Shown: positions 60,464 to 64,000 of the stretch, piece by piece | Numbering within the stretch: the stretch's first letter is position 1 | How the letters are laid out: every line of letters starts with the position of its first letter | Source: Pyrobaculum sp. WP30 | Lineage (GTDB): Archaea; Thermoproteota; Thermoprotei; Thermoproteales; Thermoproteaceae | Length of the DNA stretch: 64,000 nt | NCBI GenBank assembly: GCA_001189275.1 | Contig: CP012158.1 | Span: forward strand, 1,355,704-1,419,703 | Direction of reading: 5' to 3' | Made by a program: the position numbers and the translations under genes | The notes under the pieces: model-generated | Database searches by the model: none | What the model was told of the DNA's origin: nothing | Seen by the model: only the letters and a program-made list of their open reading frames with translations

Positions 60464-61553
60464 AGAGAGACGCGAGCAGAGCCACAAGCGGCACGACGGC
60501 GTAGATAAACGGGTCAGGCAAGTACCCAGAGGCCGCGGCCCCCATGGAGTAGCCGAGGTTGTTCACCGCCTGATACACGCCGTAGCCCCTCCCCCAGTAT
60601 GCCCCAGCCATATGCCTAGCCAGAGACTGATCCAGGGCCGTGGAGACCGCGGCGACGCCGAAGCTCTCCAGAAGCCAAAACACGGAGAAGAGGACGGGGC
60701 TCGGCGATAGGCCCATGCCGAGCAACGCTATGGACATGACCGCGGCGCCGGCCGCCACCACGCGGCGGCTGGGCCTCGCAAGCCTCGGCCCGTAAAGCCA
60801 GGCAACCACGGCCGGCAGGTAGACAAGGATGGCCGTAAACGGCGAAAGTGAAAACTTGAGGTGTAGATGCGGAAGTATCTGAGGCCCGTAGAGCCCAAGC
60901 GCCAGGCCGAGGAGGAGGGACAGCCAGATCACGCAAGCCGCCGCGGCCATGTCGGTCCACTTGTGGCGGGACGACAAGTGCCTCGTCTCGCCCGGCAGAA
61001 ACGCCAAGGCGATAAGCGAAGCCGCCGCGAAGGCCAGCGCCAACGCCCTAAACGCAACGGCGTAGCCAGCCACCCCCGAGAGGAGATAAGCGGCGGGGAT
61101 CGAGACGCCGCCCGCAACCGCCCCCAGCGCCGCCGCTACCCGCATCTTGGAATACAGCACAGGATCCTCAAGCCCGCCGACGTCCGAGACGTATGCTACG
61201 ACGGCAACGTTTACCAAGCTCGACGCAACCCCGGCCAGAAAAAGCGCAACATATACGTGGAGGACCGCCGTGGAGAAGCCCAGCAGAGCCATGGCGGCGG
61301 CCAGCGCAACCCCGCCCACCGCCAAGACGCGGCGCCTCCCCACAGAATCCACGAGACCACCGGAGGCGGGCCGCGTGAGCACGATGGCCAAGGCGTAGAG
61401 GGCGTAGGCCACGCCCACCTCCTTCCTGTCTCCCCCAAGCTCAAAGACGTAGAAGGGGAACAGAAAGACTACGAAGGAATACGGCGCGGAAAAGATCGCG
61501 TAAGCCCGGAAGTCAGCCCTTGACGTGTTCGTAGCCGACGACGTAGATGCCAT
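60444..61553 (-). CDS. MFS transporter
   Basis: A 369-residue major facilitator protein with 11-12 hydrophobic segments and the loop motif G-G-L-V-D-S-V-G-R-R-R-V near residue 60. ATG 61553 (M-A-S-T-S-S) lies inside the end of rpl6, overlapping it by about 40 bases, so both may share a transcript. The 3' end overlaps ubiA by 20 bases. Substrate unknown. Confidence 0.75.
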   Translation of the reverse strand: MASTSSATNTSRADFRAYAIFSAPYSFVVFLFPFYVFELGGDRKEVGVAYALYALAIVLTRPASGGLVDSVGRRRVLAVGGVALAAAMALLGFSTAVLHVYVALFLAGVASSLVNVAVVAYVSDVGGLEDPVLYSKMRVAAALGAVAGGVSIPAAYLLSGVAGYAVAFRALALAFAAASLIALAFLPGETRHLSSRHKWTDMAAAACVIWLSLLLGLALGLYGPQILPHLHLKFSLSPFTAILVYLPAVVAWLYGPRLARPSRRVVAAGAAVMSIALLGMGLSPSPVLFSVFWLLESFGVAAVSTALDQSLARHMAGAYWGRGYGVYQAVNNLGYSMGAAASGYLPDPFIYAVVPLVALLASLSMCKAR

Positions 61554-62103
61554 CCACAACGCCGAGGCCACCCTCGCGGCCATGCGGAGACGGCCTCTCG
61601 TCGCCCCTCAGCTCCACCGCGGCTTGTATCGCGGCGGCGAACTGACTCACCACGTCTCTGTCGATGCCCTCCACCACGACGTCTTCCTTGCCCTTGACCT
61701 CCACCTTAACCCCCTTAGGAACCTCCAAAACAATCTTCGACTTCCTGCCCAGGAAGTTCTCAATAATGAGCTGGTTCCCCTGCACCTTGACGAGCATAGG
61801 AAAGTGCGTATATATCACCTTCAACTTGTACCTCCAGCCCCTCGTCACGCCGAGGAACATGTTCTTAAGAAGCCCCTTGTACGTGCCCAAGATGGCGTAC
61901 TCCCTCTTCCTCGCGTCAAAAACCTCCAGCACGATCTTGCCGTCTTGCAGAGACATCACCACAGGCGTATTTCTAAACTCCTTCACGATCTCGCCGAGCG
62001 GACCCCTCACCTTAACCACGTAGTCAAACGGCCCAGTCTTCTCTACGGCGACCTTAACGTTGCTGGGTATCTCAACCTCCTCAGCCGCATAGACGACATG
62101 CAT
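61513..62103 (-). CDS. rpl6: 50S ribosomal protein L6
   Basis: A 196-residue uL6 protein with the two related domains. Family segments V-K-V-R-G-P-L-G-E-I-V-K-E-F and the C-terminal G-I-D-R-D-V-V-S-Q-F-A-A-A-I are visible. It sits near the GTPase centre of the large subunit. ATG 62103 gives the usual archaeal start. It stands alone here rather than in a ribosomal operon, next to two tRNA genes. Confidence 0.95.
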   Translation of the reverse strand: MHVVYAAEEVEIPSNVKVAVEKTGPFDYVVKVRGPLGEIVKEFRNTPVVMSLQDGKIVLEVFDARKREYAILGTYKGLLKNMFLGVTRGWRYKLKVIYTHFPMLVKVQGNQLIIENFLGRKSKIVLEVPKGVKVEVKGKEDVVVEGIDRDVVSQFAAAIQAAVELRGDERPSPHGREGGLGVVDGIYVVGYEHVKG

Positions 62104-62169
62104 AAAGCCGATTTTTTTACCCAGTATAAAAATTTACACCAGCACAGAAAAGAAAAGTTGAAGTGGGTC

Positions 62170-62265
62170 TGGTGGGCCCGCCGGGATTTGAACCCGGGAC
62201 CTCCCGGTTTCTGATTACAGACTAAATATCAGCCGGGCGCTCTAACCGGGCTAAGCCACGGGCCC
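62170..62265 (-). tRNA. tRNA-Ile (GAU) with an anticodon-loop intron
   Basis: A cloverleaf on the minus strand: acceptor GGGCCCG/CGGGCCC, D stem GCTT/GAGC, anticodon stem CCCGG/CCGGG, T arm CCGGG-TTCAAAT-CCCGG, then A73 and encoded CCA. The loop holds 25 bases; CTGAT pairs with ATCAG and an intron of about 18 bases at the standard 37/38 position (62209-62226) leaves CTGATAA, so the anticodon is GAU. The bulge-helix-bulge is relaxed. Confidence 0.9.
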
Positions 62266-62324
62266 CGAAACTGGTGCTTCCCACGGTTTAAAAATTTTCT
62301 GCCCGAGGCGTGAAGATAGAGAAG

Positions 62325-62412
62325 TGGTGCGGGGGGTGGGATTTGAACCCACGCAGGCCTACGCCACAGGGACCTCAACCCTGCCCCTCTAGCCGGGCGG
62401 GCAACCACCCGC
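62325..62412 (-). tRNA. tRNA-Leu (GAG)
   Basis: An 85-base tRNA plus encoded CCA. Anticodon stem CAGGG/CCCTG with loop TTGAGGT gives anticodon GAG. A long variable arm (T-GGC-GTAG-GCC-TGC) and T arm GTGGG-TTCAAAT-CCCAC fit leucine. The acceptor 5' strand GCGGGTG against CCCCCGC leaves a T6:C67 mismatch; deleting one T would give a perfect stem, so there may be a bulge or a sequence error. Confidence 0.85.
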
Positions 62413-62507
62413 CCCTTTGACCTGGCTCGGGCACCCCCGCCGACTCCCGTAACGTGTTTGTTTAAAAGTTTTTTGGACTTCCAGGGCTTTGCGACCGCTC
62501 CACCTCT

Positions 62508-62978
62508 CTATCGCCTCTCTAAGCTCTTTGCATCGGGCCAGTCCGATGCCCGCGACGCGTCCAGCGTAGCTTCCACCGTGTCGTCTATGTTCACCATGGG
62601 TGCCCTAACTCTCGTTATGCCGCCGACGCTCTCTAGGTCGTACGCGATGTAGTCTTTGACTTGTTGCCGGATGGATGAGGAGAGCCTCTGGAGTATAGCG
62701 TGGGTGAAGGAGAGCTCCGCGTGTAGCAACACGTCTACCGCCCGCTCGATCGACATGTTCTCCACTGTATACACAGCGGTCTTGACGTCGAACTCCTCCA
62801 GAACCTCCGCAGAGACGGCGGGATCCAGCTGCTCAAACACGGAGGCGACGAGGCGTGAGTTTAGATACTTGGGGAGCTGAGGCGCCTAATCCGAGGCCAT
62901 CTGTACGATAGACGCTAAAACCCTCGGCTCAAGCCTCTTGGAGAGGGCTACGAAGAGATCCGGCATCTCCTTTGACAT
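62508..62978 (-). pseudogene. MgtE_N-like helical protein gene with in-frame TAG
   Basis: From ATG 62978 the minus strand reads M-S-K-E-M-P-D-L-F-V-A-L-S-K-R-L, meets a TAG at 62886-62888 after 30 codons, and continues in the same frame to 62508 for about 125 more. Both parts have the same alternating helix style as the MgtE N-terminal repeat (L-D-P-A-V-S-A-E-V-L-E-E-F). Possibilities are a nonsense mutation, read-through, or a downstream restart at GTG 62840 (110 residues). A function in magnesium transport cannot be claimed since the membrane part is absent. Confidence 0.55.
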
Positions 62979-63027
62979 GTTGCACAAGCCAGGAGGCGCG
63001 CAACTTGATTAACTTAGTAGGTACGCA

Positions 63028-63192
63028 TCACCCGCAGGCACAGCTTCCACCTGTGCTCCCGACGACGATTTTGTTCTCCGCCATGAGCTTAGACCAGCAA
63101 TCGGGGCATACCAAGGCGGGGCCTCTGTTTTTTATGTTGGCCTCAAGAAGAGGTGTGTCCTCTCTTCCACATATTGCACATCTATATGTCAT
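63028..63192 (-). CDS. Tiny Cys-rich zinc protein
   Basis: A 54-residue protein with C-A-I-C-G and C-P-D-C knuckles that would bind one zinc, and a C-terminal G-G-S-C-A-C-G. ATG 63192 is 25 bases after the minus TATA box GATTTATTTC (leaderless). It lies just downstream of the gamma-glutamyltransferase gene. No family was recognised. Confidence 0.6.
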   Translation of the reverse strand: MTYRCAICGREDTPLLEANIKNRGPALVCPDCWSKLMAENKIVVGSTGGSCACG

Positions 63193-63222
63193 AATATGTT
63201 GTATCGCTGGAAGAAATAAATC

Positions 63223-64000
63223 TTATTCGCCAAGCGCAAGGCCGTCGCCCCGTATGTCCGCGACTGCCACGGCTCCTTTGCCTCTGCGGGCTACCAACGC
63301 CGCGACCCCCATGCGGCTTGGGTACTTCACCAGCCGCACACCTGGCCCCTGCTCCCACCCTTCCTCCGCCTGCACCTCATCGCCGCGGAGCCAGATGAAG
63401 CGGGGGGCCCACACCGCTTGGCGTGGGTCCATGCCGTAGCTCACGACGTTTTGAATAAGCTGGACGTATATGGCGGGTCTGTAGTGGCCGGCGCTTGCGC
63501 CGAGCGCATATACCTCATCCCCACGCCCCATCACCACGGCCGATAGGGTGTGCGCCGGCCGTTTACGCGGCGCCGCCTCGTTGAGGCCGGCCGTGAAGTC
63601 GCTGGCCCTGTTGTTAAACGTAATGCCCCACCTAGGCTCCGTGACGCCGGAGCCGAAGGGATGGTACAGAGACTGTATGGCAGACACCACGACCTCTCCG
63701 TCGGCCGCGGCGAGGTAGGTGGTACCTGGGGTGGGCTCCGGCGACTCCACCTCCCCGAGCTCCACCCTCCCCTCCAAGATGTCGTAGATGGGGACCTCCC
63801 CGTCGTGGAGGAACTTGTCGCGGGCCCAGTGCGCCTTCTTCAAAGCCGCAACCACGTTTTTAATCCTGGCGTAGCTTAACGGGCCCTCGGCGGGTTGCGC
63901 CAGCTTCAGCGCAAGCAACACGGCGAACCCCAGGGAGGGGGGCGGCGCCTCATATATCGTCCACTCGCCGTATTCCATCCGCAGGGCGTCACCCACGGCT
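63223..64000 (-). CDS. Gamma-glutamyltransferase (partial, 5' end missing)
   Basis: The visible 259 codons hold the end of the large subunit and the small subunit of a gamma-glutamyltransferase-type Ntn hydrolase. Self-cleavage would be before the Thr in P-G-T-T-Y-L-A, followed by the family segments N-N-R-A-S-D-F and P-R-x-x-A-H-T-L-S. The enzyme transfers or hydrolyses gamma-glutamyl groups, e.g. of glutathione-like thiols. The 5' end and any signal peptide lie beyond the window. Confidence 0.85.
   Translation of the reverse strand, partial: AVGDALRMEYGEWTIYEAPPPSLGFAVLLALKLAQPAEGPLSYARIKNVVAALKKAHWARDKFLHDGEVPIYDILEGRVELGEVESPEPTPGTTYLAAADGEVVVSAIQSLYHPFGSGVTEPRWGITFNNRASDFTAGLNEAAPRKRPAHTLSAVVMGRGDEVYALGASAGHYRPAIYVQLIQNVVSYGMDPRQAVWAPRFIWLRGDEVQAEEGWEQGPGVRLVKYPSRMGVAALVARRGKGAVAVADIRGDGLALGE

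Noticed and set aside
62886-62888. Pyrrolysine reading of the TAG
   Set aside because: No pyl genes are visible, and I know of none in Pyrobaculum; nonsense mutation or restart is simpler.
1-64000. CRISPR array
   Set aside because: No regularly spaced direct repeats of 24-37 bases were seen.

Overview
The window looks like a chromosome segment of a hyperthermophilic crenarchaeon of the Thermoproteales, most likely Pyrobaculum or a close relative. It is GC-rich and gene-dense. Many start codons (ATG, GTG, rarely TTG) lie 22-26 bases downstream of the centre of a TATA box with no room for a leader. The gene set is archaeal: ABCE1, Lhr and Hrq1-type helicases, MptE and DTD2-type D-aminoacyl-tRNA deacylase, aPGAM, TtuA, a PF04008 adenosine-specific kinase, protein disulfide oxidoreductase and a tRNA with an anticodon-loop intron. 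The genus is inferred from gene content and promoter style, not from a search. I used TATA spacing to trim several starts, and each trimmed start is marked.

Layout. 0-6.7 kb: FtsX-type ABC permease diverging from an MMPL/RND protein, a HAD-fold protein without the nucleophile, a zinc-finger protein and a TtuA-like tRNA thiolase. 6.7-14.2 kb: ACT-domain protein, valS, an Hrq1-type helicase split by a frameshift in a C6 run, an MFS transporter, adenosine-specific kinase and a Fur-like regulator. 14.2-22.8 kb: a DAO-type flavoenzyme, sucCD, an aminotransferase overlapping threonine dehydratase, and AlaX overlapping a CPA2-type antiporter. 22.7-31.8 kb: two proteins of unknown function, an HD hydrolase, cutA-apgM, a large repeat-bearing surface protein, a damaged secreted-protein gene, mptE and dtdA. 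31.8-36.2 kb: an alcohol dehydrogenase-family gene with an acyl-CoA ligase, an M20 peptidase and a decayed IS605/tnpB-like remnant. 36.2-41.1 kb: a Tat-exported SagB-like nitroreductase facing a small histidine-bearing membrane protein and a UbiE-like methyltransferase, then a run of unknown genes. 41.0-45.7 kb: an ABCE1, 2H-phosphoesterase, LAGLIDADG-like, TRIC operon and a glycosyltransferase. 45.8-52.6 kb: an RHH regulator and its small relative, a GlmU-like beta-helix protein, Lhr, a secreted protein and a CBS protein. 52.6-57.2 kb: RdgB, PDO, a Lys/Arg-tailed protein, malate dehydrogenase, CoA-disulfide-reductase-like protein and thioredoxin. 57.2-64 kb: two exported proteins, UbiA, MFS, ribosomal protein L6, tRNA-Ile with an intron, tRNA-Leu, a gene interrupted by an in-frame TAG, a tiny zinc protein and a partial gamma-glutamyltransferase.

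How the genes work together. Central metabolism (sucCD, mdh, apgM, ilvA) and translation quality control (valS, alaX, dtdA, ttuA, ABCE1, tRNAs, L6) are mixed with thiol-redox enzymes. Same-strand neighbours often overlap by 4 bases (ATGA or GTGA), which suggests short operons. Nine tail-to-tail gene pairs overlap at their 3' ends. There is no CRISPR array, no intact insertion sequence and no rRNA. The least explained parts are the 36-42 kb cluster, the 26.9-30.4 kb surface-protein locus and the interrupted genes near 11.75, 30.2 and 62.9 kb.
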